Of a stretch of DNA of 64,000 nucleotides, positions 27,161 through 36,205 are shown one piece after another. Origin of the DNA: Micromonospora sp. WMMA1363 (GTDB lineage: Bacteria > Actinomycetota > Actinomycetes > Mycobacteriales > Micromonosporaceae); contig NZ_JAUALB010000001.1 in NCBI RefSeq assembly GCF_030345795.1, positions 4,022,001 through 4,086,000 of the forward strand, given 5' to 3'. The position numbers and the translations under genes were made by a program. The first letter of the stretch is position 1; each line of letters starts with the position of its first letter. The notes under the pieces were generated by a model. It was not told the origin of the DNA. It did no database searches and saw nothing but the letters and a program-made list of their open reading frames with translations.

Positions 27161-27357
27161 CAGATCAGGACGCTGGCCAGACAAATCCACGAAGATGGCT
27201 GCGTGAAGGCGATCGATCCAGACAACGGCGATGGTGACCGAGATGCCTACCCCAAGGCCGTGCCCGGCTTGCGTCCCGAAACCGACGGTGCGGCCGACGA
27301 CACGGCACTCACCCTCGAAGTCGATGGAGAGATGTTCGCCCTCCGCCCAAACGAGTT

Positions 27358-29015
27358 GGGTGCGGCTCTGGTGAGGTGCGGCGACACGCTGTGTGGCCTG
27401 GGGATGTGTTACTGGTTGTGATGGTGAAAGGGATCCTCCCGCTATGTTCGTCGGTTGCGAGACACGAACATCAGCAAAGAGGGAGCCCGGTGCAAGAGTA
27501 CGCATCCGAGACGGCGGACGATGCTTTCGCCGGCTCATCCGTGCGGTTCGGCGCGATGGTGGACTTCCTGTCCGGTGAGCATGCGGCGGGGATGACTCAC
27601 GCCGAACTGGAGGAGCGGCTGCATACCGATGGCATGCGGTTGCTGTGTCAGTTGTTGCAGGACAGTCTGGATCTTCGTGCCAGTCGGGAGGAACGGCTCG
27701 ACGAGGTGACCGACGCCGATAGCCATCTGCGGGGGTGGGCCGAGCGGGGGCGGCAGCGGACGCTGGCCACCCGGTTCGGTGAGGTGGTGGTGACGCGTAT
27801 CGCCTACCGGGCGCGGGCGCGGGCCGATCTGAACCCGGCGGACGCGGTGTTGAACCTGCCCGTGGAGAAGCACTCGCATGGACTGCGCCGGTTGGCCGCG
27901 GCCGAGGCGGCCCGCGGCTCGTTCACCGACGCGGCGGCCGCGATTGAGCGGGCCACCACGGTGCGTATCGGGAAACGGCAGGTCGAGGCGTTGGCCGCCG
28001 CAGCGGCGATAGATGTGGATGCCTTCTACACCGCCCACGCCCCGGACTGGTCGGCCGATGATGATGTGCTGGCGTTGTCCTTCGACGCCAAAGGGGTGGT
28101 GATGCGCCCCGACGGGCTCCGCGCGGGCACCGCCAAGGCCGCGGTCAGCCAGAAACTGGCCGGCCGCCGGTCCAAGGGCGAGAAACGCAACCGCAAGCGG
28201 ATGTGCGAGGTCGCCGCGGTCTTCGACGTGACCGGCAAGCCGCGCACCATCGCCGACATCCTGCCCGAGGACCCCGAAGCGGCCCAAACTGCTACCCCGG
28301 CGCCGGTCACCTCCGGCAAGTGGCTGCACGCCAGCGTGACCGACGACGCCGCGGCGGTGATCGCCGCCGGGTTCGCCGAGGCCGACCGCCGCGACCCCGA
28401 CCACGCTCGGACCTGGATCGCCCTGGTCGACGGCAACACCCACCAGATCGACCGGATCCACGCCGAGGCCAAAACCCGCAAGATCACCTTGCCGGTTGTT
28501 GTGGACTTCATCCACGTCATCGAGTACCTCTGGAAGGCCACCTGGTGTTTCCACCCGGAGGGCGACCCGAACGCCGAACGGTGGGTCCGCGCCCAGGCCC
28601 GGCAGGTGTTGGCCGGACGGGCCGGCATAGTCGCCGCAGCCATCCGACGCAAGGCCACCTACCACGGCCTGGACCCCGGCAAACGCAAACCCGCCGATGT
28701 CGCCGCCGCCTACCTGCTGGCCAAAAAACCGTACCTGGACTACCCGACCGCGCTGGCCAACGGGTGGCCGATCGCCACCGGGGTGATCGAAGGCGCCTGC
28801 CGCCACCTGGTCAAAGATCGTATGGACGTCACCGGCGCTCGCTGGGGCCTCGACGGCGCCGAAGCAATCCTCAAACTCCGCACCCTGATCAGCAACGGCG
28901 ACTTCGACCAGTACTGGACCTGGCACCTGGCCCAGGAACAACAACGCATCCACAACAGCCGCTACCTCGGCGGTGCCATCCCACAATAGACGATCACCTC
29001 AGAGGAGCCGCACCC
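27358..29015 (+). mobile_element. Complete ISKra4-family insertion sequence
   Basis: A 1658-bp element bounded by 21-base imperfect inverted repeats: left GGGTGCGGCTCTGGTGAGG..., right end complementary to GGGTGCGGCTCCTCTGAGG. Direct 9-bp duplications AAACGAGTT flank it at 27349-27357 and 29016-29024. One transposase gene inside is intact. It splits the small gene 27203-29181. Confidence 0.9.
27490..28989 (+). CDS. ISKra4-family transposase
   Basis: A 499-residue transposase. The GTG start at 27490 is preceded by GAGGGAG; an in-frame upstream ATG is possible. Family features include FDAKGVVMRPDG, WIALVDGNTHQIDRI, VDFIHVIEYLWKATW and the C-terminal GVIEGACRHLVKDRMDVTGARW, consistent with the DDE transposase core. 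No frameshift or stop, so it is probably active. Confidence 0.9.
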   Translation: MQEYASETADDAFAGSSVRFGAMVDFLSGEHAAGMTHAELEERLHTDGMRLLCQLLQDSLDLRASREERLDEVTDADSHLRGWAERGRQRTLATRFGEVVVTRIAYRARARADLNPADAVLNLPVEKHSHGLRRLAAAEAARGSFTDAAAAIERATTVRIGKRQVEALAAAAAIDVDAFYTAHAPDWSADDDVLALSFDAKGVVMRPDGLRAGTAKAAVSQKLAGRRSKGEKRNRKRMCEVAAVFDVTGKPRTIADILPEDPEAAQTATPAPVTSGKWLHASVTDDAAAVIAAGFAEADRRDPDHARTWIALVDGNTHQIDRIHAEAKTRKITLPVVVDFIHVIEYLWKATWCFHPEGDPNAERWVRAQARQVLAGRAGIVAAAIRRKATYHGLDPGKRKPADVAAAYLLAKKPYLDYPTALANGWPIATGVIEGACRHLVKDRMDVTGARWGLDGAEAILKLRTLISNGDFDQYWTWHLAQEQQRIHNSRYLGGAIPQ

Positions 29016-29181
29016 AAACGAGTTCGGTGGCACCGACTACACGTGGCTCAGCGGACCGAGCCCCGGCTACGGATTCGGCATGAGCCCGACCTCGAACCTG
29101 TCACTCGACGAGCACACCGAGAACATCCGCGATTTTCTGGCCATCGTTGACCCCACCACGGGATACATCGAAGACGATTGA

Positions 29182-29597
29182 GCGGTAAAGCCGTTTGACG
29201 TTGCAGTCCACGAAGCGCACAACTCGGCTACGGCCGTGCGCCCAGCTACACGAGCCGGACGTGACGCTACGTAGCGAACGTTTCGCGGCATGAGCGAGCG
29301 CGCGTTCACACGGTCCCTCGGTGCGAGCCTGGCGTGCCTGAGAAGTTGTTCGGCCACCCAGCCCTGCCGGCGCCCGGGAAGGCGACCACAGCGTGAGCCG
29401 GGATGCACTCAACGGCGCCACCGGCCAACTGGCGGAAATTGCTGACCACCGGCCCGGCACCCCACCGCCGTACGCGTTCCGGTCGACGGACCGCCGGCCA
29501 CCGGCGCCCGTCTGTGACCGTCCGGAAAGCCGGAAATGCGTTTCTCCGATTGGCGTTCGCTCCGTTAGGATCTCCAGCGATCAAGGGGGATGAAGCG
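29182..29597. other. Gap with palindrome, no recognisable gene
   Basis: The 416 bases before the DUF2135-type gene contain the second copy of the 12-bp palindrome CGCTACGTAGCG (29265-29276). Short open frames here match nothing I recognise. The promoter of the following gene pair should lie at the right end. Confidence 0.45.
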
Positions 29598-31604
29598 GTG
29601 GGCGATTTCCAGCAGTTCGTGACGGATGTGACTTCGCGTCTGTCCATCATGTCCAGGGGTGAGTTGTACGCCGTCGGCGACGGCCTCGACCGGGACTCAC
29701 TCTGGCTCACCTATCTCGATTCCTTCCCCGCCGACACCAATCTGCGGTTCCGCGAGCGATCCGAGTACGACTGCTCGACCTGCCGCGGTTTCATCAAGCA
29801 CTTCGGCAACGTCGTCGAGATCCACGCCGGGCGGGTCCGTACCGTCTGGTCCGGGGTGTCGGCCTCCGACCCGGTCTTCTCCGTCGTCGCCGCCGCTCTG
29901 GACGAGTTCGTTCTTTCGCTGCCGTTGTCCACCATCTTCCGGTCCACACAGGCGCAGTACGGGACGAAGACCACCCGAACGCTGTGTGACGGCCAAGTCG
30001 AGGTGTGGCACCACCTGCACGGCCGGGTGGAGAAGCGGCATCGCATCGAAGACGTCGGCGCGGCACAGGGCACCTTTGACGCCGCGGTGCAGGTCTTCCA
30101 GCGTGGCCTGGCCGAGTTGACCCAGCACGCTCTGGACACCGTCGTCGACCTTGTCGACGACAACGCCCTCTACCGCGGCACGGAACATCGTCGGGCGGTG
30201 ACCGAGTTCCGGTCGCTGCAGAACCGGTGGACGACGGCGACCGACAGACCGGCCTTCGTCTTCGCCAACGCCATGAACCCGGCGGCACGCTTCCGCAACA
30301 CGGTGATCGGCACCCTCGTCCAGGACCTCTCCGCGGGCGTCGACCTGGAGCAGGCGGTCCGGTCGTTCGAGACGAAGGTGGCACCGCAGAATTACCAGCG
30401 CCCCACGGCGTTGATCACCCCGGCCATGGTCAAGGCTGCCATGAAGACCATTGACGAGTTGGGCATCGAGGAGTCGCTGCAGCGACGGTTCGCCCGGCTG
30501 TCCGATGTGTCGGTCACCAACGTGCTGTGGGTCGACAACGACACACAGCCGCGGATGAAGGACGGCATCGAAGGGCTGCTCATGCAGGCCACCATGAAGT
30601 CGGCAGGTGCGTGCCTTCGTGACGCGAAGCCGGAGGAGATTCCCGTGGTCTCCTTCATGAAGGACATCCTGCCCGGCGCCACCACCATCGACCTGTGGGT
30701 CGCCAACACCTACGAGCCGCACTTCGTCAGTCTCACGACCGGCCGGCACCCGGCTGCTCCGCGGTTGTTCAAGTGGGACAACGATTTCGGCTGGTCGTAC
30801 GGCGGCAACGTCACCGACTCAATCAAGGAGAAGGTCAAGCGGGCCGGCGGCAACGTCACCGGCAAGCTGCGGGTGAGCCTGTCCTGGTTCAACCACGACG
30901 ACCTCGACCTGCACGTGTTCGAACCCAACGGCGACCACATCTGGTACCAGGAAAAGCGCAACAAGCTGGACGTCGACATGAACGCCAGCGGGACGCTCTC
31001 CCGCGAGCCGGTGGAGAACGTCACCTGGACCGACCGTGTCCCCGACGGTGAGTACCGGATCGAGGTGAACCAGTACCGCAAGCGGGACAGCACCCAGGTC
31101 GGCTTTGTTATCGAGACCGAGAGCAACGGGAAGATCGAGCATTACAGCCACGATCGCGCGGTAGGCCACAAGGAGACCGTCGAGGTGGGCCGGATGACGG
31201 TTACCGGCGGGGAAATCACCGCTTTCCTGCCGGGTAAAGACGTACAGCCGGGCAGTGCGGGCAAGGAGTTGTGGGGCATCACCACCGAACAGTTCGTACC
31301 GGTGTCCACCATCATGTACTCGCCGAACTACTTCGACGACAACGAGGTCGGCAACCGGCACTACTTCTTCATCCTGAAGGGGTGCGTGAACGACCAGCCG
31401 ACGCGGGGGATCTACAACGAGTTCCTCCGCGGCGACCTGCAACCGCACCGCAAGGTGTTCGAGGTTCTCGGCGACCGCACCAAGTGCGAGCCGTCTCCGG
31501 ATCAGCTTTCCGGCCTCGGCTTCAGCTCCACGGTCCGCAGCTCTGTGGTCGCCAAGGTGACCATGACCGGCGGCCAGCGCCGCCTCATCAGCATCCAGTT
31601 CTGA
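29598..31604 (+). CDS. Large protein with a YfaP/DUF2135-like beta domain
   Basis: A 668-residue soluble protein. GTG 29598 after AAGGGGG is the chosen start; the frame is open further upstream. The N-terminal 400 residues have no recognised domain but contain conserved-looking segments (CSTCRGFIKHFGNVVEI; NAMNPAARFRNTVIGTL; VTNVLWVDNDTQPRMKDGIEG). Residues of about 410-510 (GKLRVSLSWFNHDDLDLHV, PDGEYRIEVNQY, TQVGFVIET) match the DUF2135/YfaP beta-sandwich. A C-terminal block ends in SSTVRSSVVAKVTMTGGQRRLISIQF. It is followed after 30 bases by a small gene, surely in one operon. Function unknown; the pair may be of phage or plasmid origin. Confidence 0.7.
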   Translation: MGDFQQFVTDVTSRLSIMSRGELYAVGDGLDRDSLWLTYLDSFPADTNLRFRERSEYDCSTCRGFIKHFGNVVEIHAGRVRTVWSGVSASDPVFSVVAAALDEFVLSLPLSTIFRSTQAQYGTKTTRTLCDGQVEVWHHLHGRVEKRHRIEDVGAAQGTFDAAVQVFQRGLAELTQHALDTVVDLVDDNALYRGTEHRRAVTEFRSLQNRWTTATDRPAFVFANAMNPAARFRNTVIGTLVQDLSAGVDLEQAVRSFETKVAPQNYQRPTALITPAMVKAAMKTIDELGIEESLQRRFARLSDVSVTNVLWVDNDTQPRMKDGIEGLLMQATMKSAGACLRDAKPEEIPVVSFMKDILPGATTIDLWVANTYEPHFVSLTTGRHPAAPRLFKWDNDFGWSYGGNVTDSIKEKVKRAGGNVTGKLRVSLSWFNHDDLDLHVFEPNGDHIWYQEKRNKLDVDMNASGTLSREPVENVTWTDRVPDGEYRIEVNQYRKRDSTQVGFVIETESNGKIEHYSHDRAVGHKETVEVGRMTVTGGEITAFLPGKDVQPGSAGKELWGITTEQFVPVSTIMYSPNYFDDNEVGNRHYFFILKGCVNDQPTRGIYNEFLRGDLQPHRKVFEVLGDRTKCEPSPDQLSGLGFSSTVRSSVVAKVTMTGGQRRLISIQF

Positions 31605-31634
31605 TTCCCTACCCAGAAATCGGAGAAGGCCATC

Positions 31635-32030
31635 GTGACCATCTTTGAAAAGGCCACGCGGGAGAAGTTCCGCTATCCGTCGGCCAAGGGACTGCTGACC
31701 ACGGAACAGTTGTGGGACCTTCCGCTGACCGACAAGTCCGGCTTCAGCCTCGATGATGTGGCCAAGGCGGTCAACGCCGAACTCAAGGCCGTCGACACCG
31801 AGTCGTTCGTGGCCACCGACGCCAATCCGGCCAAGTCGACCTTGGAGACCAAGTTGGAGGTCGTCAAGCACGTCATCACCGTCCGCCTCTCAGACGACCA
31901 GGCGGCGAAGGCGGCGGCAGCCAAGAAGCTGGAGAAGGAGAAGTTGCTGGCAGTCCTGGGCCGCAAGCAGGACGCGGTCCTGGAAAACCTGACCGAGGCA
32001 GAACTGCTGGCCCGAATCAACAACCTGTAG
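31635..32030 (+). CDS. Small helical partner protein
   Basis: A 131-residue protein of unknown function. The N-terminus (MTIFEKATREKFRYPSAKG, LLTTEQLWDLPLTDKSG) is followed by a short alpha/beta part and a long Ala/Lys/Glu helix (DDQAAKAAAAKKLEKEKLLA) likely to form a coiled coil, then a hydrophilic tail. From memory it resembles small proteins annotated in phages and plasmids, but I cannot verify this. GTG start 30 bases after the large DUF2135-type gene. Confidence 0.65.
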   Translation: MTIFEKATREKFRYPSAKGLLTTEQLWDLPLTDKSGFSLDDVAKAVNAELKAVDTESFVATDANPAKSTLETKLEVVKHVITVRLSDDQAAKAAAAKKLEKEKLLAVLGRKQDAVLENLTEAELLARINNL

Positions 32031-32172
32031 CCCGCCTACAATCAGCATCTGCCAGAAGGTCCGCACATCGCCGGGAAGCACGGTCGCCATGCAAGACCTG
32101 CGCGGCCAGGCCTACATTCAACGGCCACTTCTCGGCGAACTCACATCGGTACAACAGCGACCGCGACGCCCT

Positions 32173-32236
32173 CTATCGGCACGACCGGGCACTCGACCCC
32201 GCCGCGCCTCGTCACGCAACGTGACGCCCGGTCGGC
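32173..32236. repeat. Dispersed 64-bp repeat, copy B
   Basis: Second copy of the repeat at 27097-27160, with GTCACGCAACGTGAC at 32211-32225. The two copies are about 5 kb apart in the same orientation, each just downstream of a gene end. Confidence 0.75.
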
Positions 32237-32267
32237 GGCAGATCCGGATGGCGTCGACCGGTCGCGG

Positions 32268-32716
32268 TCATCGCTCGGGCACGACCTGGATCTCCACTCG
32301 ATGCCGGAGGTAGTCGTCGTTTGAGGTGCGAGCGATCTGCACGGCCTGAGCAACTTGGTCGCGCATTTGGTTGGGGTACATCTGTGGGTCCAGGGTGAGG
32401 CCTGGCAGTATATGCATCGGCGGAGGTCCAGGTCGTCGTCGGCCAGGAAGTGGCGTAGTGCGGTAAGGCGGTACCGCTCGCGCAGGTCGCTGACCGCCTC
32501 GTATTCGGCGGCGCTTTCCGGGGTCATGGTCGTCGTTTCCGGTAGGTACTTGACTCCCGCGAGGCGTTCGAGCTGGAAGCCGACCAGGTCCGCGCCCTGG
32601 CCGAGGAGTGCCCTGCCCATCGCACCCGCAACCCAGGCACCCACTGCTGCGCCGAGATCAGCATTGGCAGAACTCGCCGCCACCCCGACCAACGCCGGCC
32701 GTACGCCGAACTCCAC
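32268..32716 (-). pseudogene. Unknown gene with one frameshift
   Basis: The minus strand begins at ATG 32716 with a hydrophobic Gly/Ala-rich stretch, then LVGFQLERLAGVKYLPETTT and, from an internal ATG at 32527, MTPESAAEYEAVSDLRERY and LTALRHFLADDDLD. Near 32420 a one-base shift gives MHILPGLTLDPQMYP, NQMRDQVAQAVQIARTSNDD and YLRHRVEIQVVPER with a stop at 32268. The smooth composite strongly suggests a real, recently damaged gene; I do not recognise the family. The start may be either ATG. Confidence 0.5.
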
Positions 32717-33162
32717 GCCGAATACTCACAGTAATGATCGGTCCGACAGAAGCGGGCCACGGCAAGCAACTCGCGGCTCCGGATGTTCAGTCGCGAGGGC
32801 CGCCCGGCGCGTACTGCTGTTGGTCCGGGAGATTACGAGGGCAACTCGTACTCCTCCGCGAGCCGCTCGGCGTAGCCACGTACCAGGTCGTCACCGGTGG
32901 CGCGTACACGCCCGATCAGCTCATTTGCTTCGCTGGTTGCACCCTGGTCCAACAGCAGGCAGCGAGCAGGCATCGGCAACGGTTCTCCAACAGCGCAGCA
33001 CCTTGACCTCGATTCGTCAGAGGGTTTTGATCCCTCGCCGTCCGTTTCGGTTTGACCGTTTTGTCCCACGCGGTTGGGGGTCGGGGTCGGCGCGTGTCGC
33101 TGCGCGGGCGCCGGTTCTCCAGGTCCGGGTGGTTTCTCTGCTGGTAGGGCCGGGGGGACGGG
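32717..33162. other. Gap with a possible gene fragment
   Basis: A minus-strand frame at 32833-33069 ends in EANELIGRVRATGDDLVRGYAERLAEEYELPS, a plausible helical C-terminus without recognised family; its beginning looks non-coding. A hairpin GAGGG-ttttgat-CCCTC lies at 33018-33034. The stretch lies between the unknown pseudogene and the IS1380 transposase. Confidence 0.3.
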
Positions 33163-34590
33163 TCAGGTCGGCGGGGGTATCAGGCCTAGGCGGTGCCAGC
33201 AGAGTTGGAACGCCTCAGCCCAGGGCCAGGTGTCGGGGATGGACAGGATCTTCCGGCGGGCGTGGCTGGCCAGCTTGGCGGGTAGGTGCAGCAGCCGGTA
33301 GCGCAGGGTGCCGGGTTCGGCGTCGGCGAGGTCGGGCTGGTCGTGCAGGCCGAGCAGTCGGGTCCAGGCGGCCAGATCGGCGGCGATGTTCGCGGCTAGG
33401 ACCCAGCCGCGGTTGACGGTCCAGGCCTTCGAGGGCAGGTTTCGCAGGCCCATGGCCTTGTTCGTGCGCACCTGATCTTCCACTCCGGCGTGCGAACGGT
33501 GCAGCACGTCGAGCCATTGCGGCTGGTGAGAGCCGGCCACGCCGTGGATGCGGCGGATGTTGGTGGCGACGATCGCGTACCGCCAGCCGGTACGTTTCTC
33601 CAGGTCGGTTAGGTTCCTGACGTGTCGGGTGGACGGTCTGGTCCGCCGCACGATCAGCCGTAGCCCGTCGATCCAGTTGCCGACCCGCTGGTTGAGGCCG
33701 GTCAGCTCGGCGACCTGCGCCTGATCGGTGGCATTACCGTCGGGTTCGAGGCTGCTGGTCCAGGCATCGGCGGGCAGCACGGCGATCGCGGTCTCGTCGG
33801 CGTCGGTGATCGTCCAGCCGACAGTGAACTTCACGCTGCGCCACAGCCGGTTCATCTGCTCCAGGTGGGTCACCAGGTCGTGGGTGGCGCCGGCCCCGTC
33901 GACCCGCACCAGGATCTTGCGCCGGTATCTGACCGGCAGTTGGGCGACCGCCTCACCCAACACCCGGATGTGATCAACCACGGTGTTCGAGCCGGCGTTG
34001 CCCGGCCGCAGCAGCATGGCCAGGCTCTCACTGGTGTTCGCGCACCACGCCCCGAGGGGGTGGAACCCGAAGCCTTTCTTGAACGTGGCCGCCGCGCCCT
34101 GCTTGTCGGAGTGAGCGGTGATCAGGGTGGCGTCCAGATCGATGACCACCCACCCGGTCAGCAGCTTGCCCGCCACCAGCAGCCACGGAAACCCCTGCGG
34201 CCGGCGCTCGAGAAGCTCCCAGACCCGGGCGCGGGCCTTCGCCCGCGCCTTGGCGATCCGGCGCAGGGCGGTCTCGTCGAGGCCGGCCAGAGCACGGCGC
34301 ACGGTCGCTTCCGACGGTGGCTCGGCGAACACCAGCGCCTGATGGGCGAGCAGCCCGATGTCGGACATGCTGGTCGCGCCGAGCACGATCGCGGTCGCCA
34401 GGCAGATCAAGACCGTGCCCCGGTCCCACCACCCCGGCCCCGCACCGCGAGGCAGCACCGCGTTCAACGCCCAGGCCAGCCCGGTCCGGTCCGCGCACCG
34501 CCGCAGCAAAACCGCGCCGGCATGCCCGACCAAACCCTTCCCACCCGCCGCGACCTGCAGCCGCTGATCCCACCCGCTACTCTTACTCAC
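33163..34590 (-). CDS. IS1380-family transposase
   Basis: A 475-residue DDE transposase of the IS1380 type: VVIDLDATLITAHSDKQGAA (first Asp), KILVRVDGAGATHDLV (second Asp region), and the C-terminal HAGVEDQVRTNKAMGLRNLPS with the catalytic Glu, followed by NRGWVLAANIAADL. The gene is intact. Element ends are not identified with confidence; a 9-bp inverted repeat (34593-34601 with 34655-34663) lies just upstream of the start. Confidence 0.9.
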   Translation of the reverse strand: MSKSSGWDQRLQVAAGGKGLVGHAGAVLLRRCADRTGLAWALNAVLPRGAGPGWWDRGTVLICLATAIVLGATSMSDIGLLAHQALVFAEPPSEATVRRALAGLDETALRRIAKARAKARARVWELLERRPQGFPWLLVAGKLLTGWVVIDLDATLITAHSDKQGAAATFKKGFGFHPLGAWCANTSESLAMLLRPGNAGSNTVVDHIRVLGEAVAQLPVRYRRKILVRVDGAGATHDLVTHLEQMNRLWRSVKFTVGWTITDADETAIAVLPADAWTSSLEPDGNATDQAQVAELTGLNQRVGNWIDGLRLIVRRTRPSTRHVRNLTDLEKRTGWRYAIVATNIRRIHGVAGSHQPQWLDVLHRSHAGVEDQVRTNKAMGLRNLPSKAWTVNRGWVLAANIAADLAAWTRLLGLHDQPDLADAEPGTLRYRLLHLPAKLASHARRKILSIPDTWPWAEAFQLCWHRLGLIPPPT

Positions 34591-34921
34591 CAGAAAGGTG
34601 CACCCGACTCTGCTGTGGACATGACGTAGACACTCACATCCTTGCAGGCCAGGCGCACCTTTCCTTCATGACCCTCGATGAATCAAATCCGCTCTGAACG
34701 GACGAGGTTGACGCAGGACGGCCTCCGCTTCGACCTGTCTATGCGGCACCGTCAGCAAGAGCGCGCCGAGGATCGGCAGAGAACCGATGTCGCCGGCCAC
34801 CACCTGCCGACGGTGATGCTCGATCGCTTCACTGAGCTCGCCGGGCTCGCCGTGGTTGTGCAGGAAGGCCGCACATCGTCAACGCCCTTGCGACAGATCC
34901 GCGTCTTCGAGAGGGCTCCAC

Positions 34922-35764
34922 GTGATTGCCTATCGTGCCATGGTCGACGTCCCCAGGGAACTTGTGCAGCACCTCGGTCGGCTTCTTGCCGCCGAACGCC
35001 GGGCTCGGGGAACCCGTACCGGCACGCGGGCGTTGACCTGCTTCTACCAGGCGTTGATGGTGCTGGTCTGGTTCCGTAAGGCCGAGGACGTGGCCTTGCT
35101 CGGCGCTGGGTTCGGCGTGTCTCGGGCGACCGCGTACCGCTACCGCGACGAGGGCATCGCCGTGCTCACGGCCCAGGCGCAGGATCTGCACACGGCTCTG
35201 CGGCGGGTGGCCGACGACGGCTGGTCGCACGTCATCCTGGACGGGAAACTCTTCGACTGTGACCGGCTCACCGAGACCACTTTGTCGGTGAAGGGCGAGG
35301 TGATCGACGCCTGGTATTCCGGGAAGCACCGCGACTTCGGCGCGAACATTCAAGCGGTCATGCGCCCCGACGGTCTGCCGATCTGAACATCCGAGGCGCT
35401 ACCCGGGCACCTGCACGACACCAGTTGCGCCCGTGAGTTGGGCATCACCGCCGCGCTGAACTGGTCCGCAGCCGAGCTTGATCTTCCCACGCTGGCCGAC
35501 TCCGGCTACGAAAGCGCAGGCCACGGCATCAAGACCCCGATCAAACAGCCCGCCGACGGCAGCCGGCTCGCGTCCGACAACCGCGCCTACAACCGGCTAC
35601 TACGCGGCCTGCGCTGGCAGGGCGAACGCGGCTTCGCCATCCTGATCGGACGCTGGACAACACTTCGCCACACCACCGCCAGCCCACGCCGAATCGGCGA
35701 CATCGTCGCCGCCGCTCTGCACCTGACCCACGTCGAATACAAATACCTACCGCAAAGTTGCTGA
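34922..35764 (+). pseudogene. IS5-type (DDE_Tnp_4) transposase with one in-frame stop
   Basis: GTG 34922 behind GAGGG opens a 280-codon gene with an N-terminal helix-turn-helix (GFGVSRATAYRYRDEG), the DDE start VILDGKLFDCDRL, and EVIDAWYSGKHRDFGANIQAVM. A TGA at 35384-35386 interrupts it at the point where the family has a tryptophan (GLPI-W-TSEALPGHLHD), and the same frame continues to 35764 through LPTLADSGYESAG and YNRLLRGLRWQGERGFAILIGRW. A single G-to-A change explains the damage. Confidence 0.85.
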
Positions 35765-35817
35765 GATCACCTCACTGCCGTCTTTCTTGGTGTCGTCGCC
35801 GGACCGGCGCCGGTCCG

Positions 35818-36069
35818 CGGTACTCGGTGGTTCTGGTTCTGGCTGATCTACATCACATCGCACGGCCTCGGGCTGTTGTTCTGGTTGGCCCGAGAGCACC
35901 GTGGTCGCGTTCGGCAGCTCCGGCCGCCGCCCCCGGCAGCGTGGAACGGCGAGACCGCGGCATTCTTGGTTTCGGTATCGGCGTCCTCGCGACGACCCTG
36001 ATCAACGCTCTCCTGCTGATCCTCCACGAAGCCCTCGGCGACTGGTGGGTGCCACGGCTTGGCGTCTAG
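35818..36069 (+). pseudogene. Small membrane protein, frameshifted relic
   Basis: One frame gives TRWFWFWLIYITSHGLGLLFWLAREHRGRVRQLR and a hydrophilic linker; a shift near 35960 gives GILGFGIGVLATTLINALLLILHEALGDWWVPRLGV ending at 36069. Together they form a two-helix membrane protein of about 85 residues. The beginning is lost next to the IS5-type transposase. Confidence 0.45.
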
Positions 36070-36205
36070 CACCACGCGCTGTCATCGGCAGATCCGCACG
36101 CCGAGCAGCCGGGCGAAGGAATCACGTAGCGTAGCGAGCGGATCGCGGACGAGTACACCTGGGGCGTGATGACCGCCCAGTGATCGTTTGCCGCTCGCGA
36201 TCGGA

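Larger units (their letters stand above)
27203..29181 (+). pseudogene. Small unknown gene interrupted by an ISKra4 element
   Basis: GTG 27203 begins a frame (MKAIDPDNGDGDRDAYPKA...) that is interrupted after LRPNE by the insertion at 27358-29015. Removing the element and one copy of the 9-base duplication restores a continuous frame, GGTDYTWLSGPSPGYGFG ... NIRDFLAIVDPTTGYIEDD, with a stop at 29181: about 105 residues, no membrane segment. I do not recognise the family. The perfect restoration shows that the insertion is recent. Confidence 0.85.

Noticed and set aside
34593..34663. 9-bp inverted repeat as the terminal repeat of the IS1380 element
   Set aside because: Both arms lie on the same side of the transposase; no matching arm was found beyond the other end.
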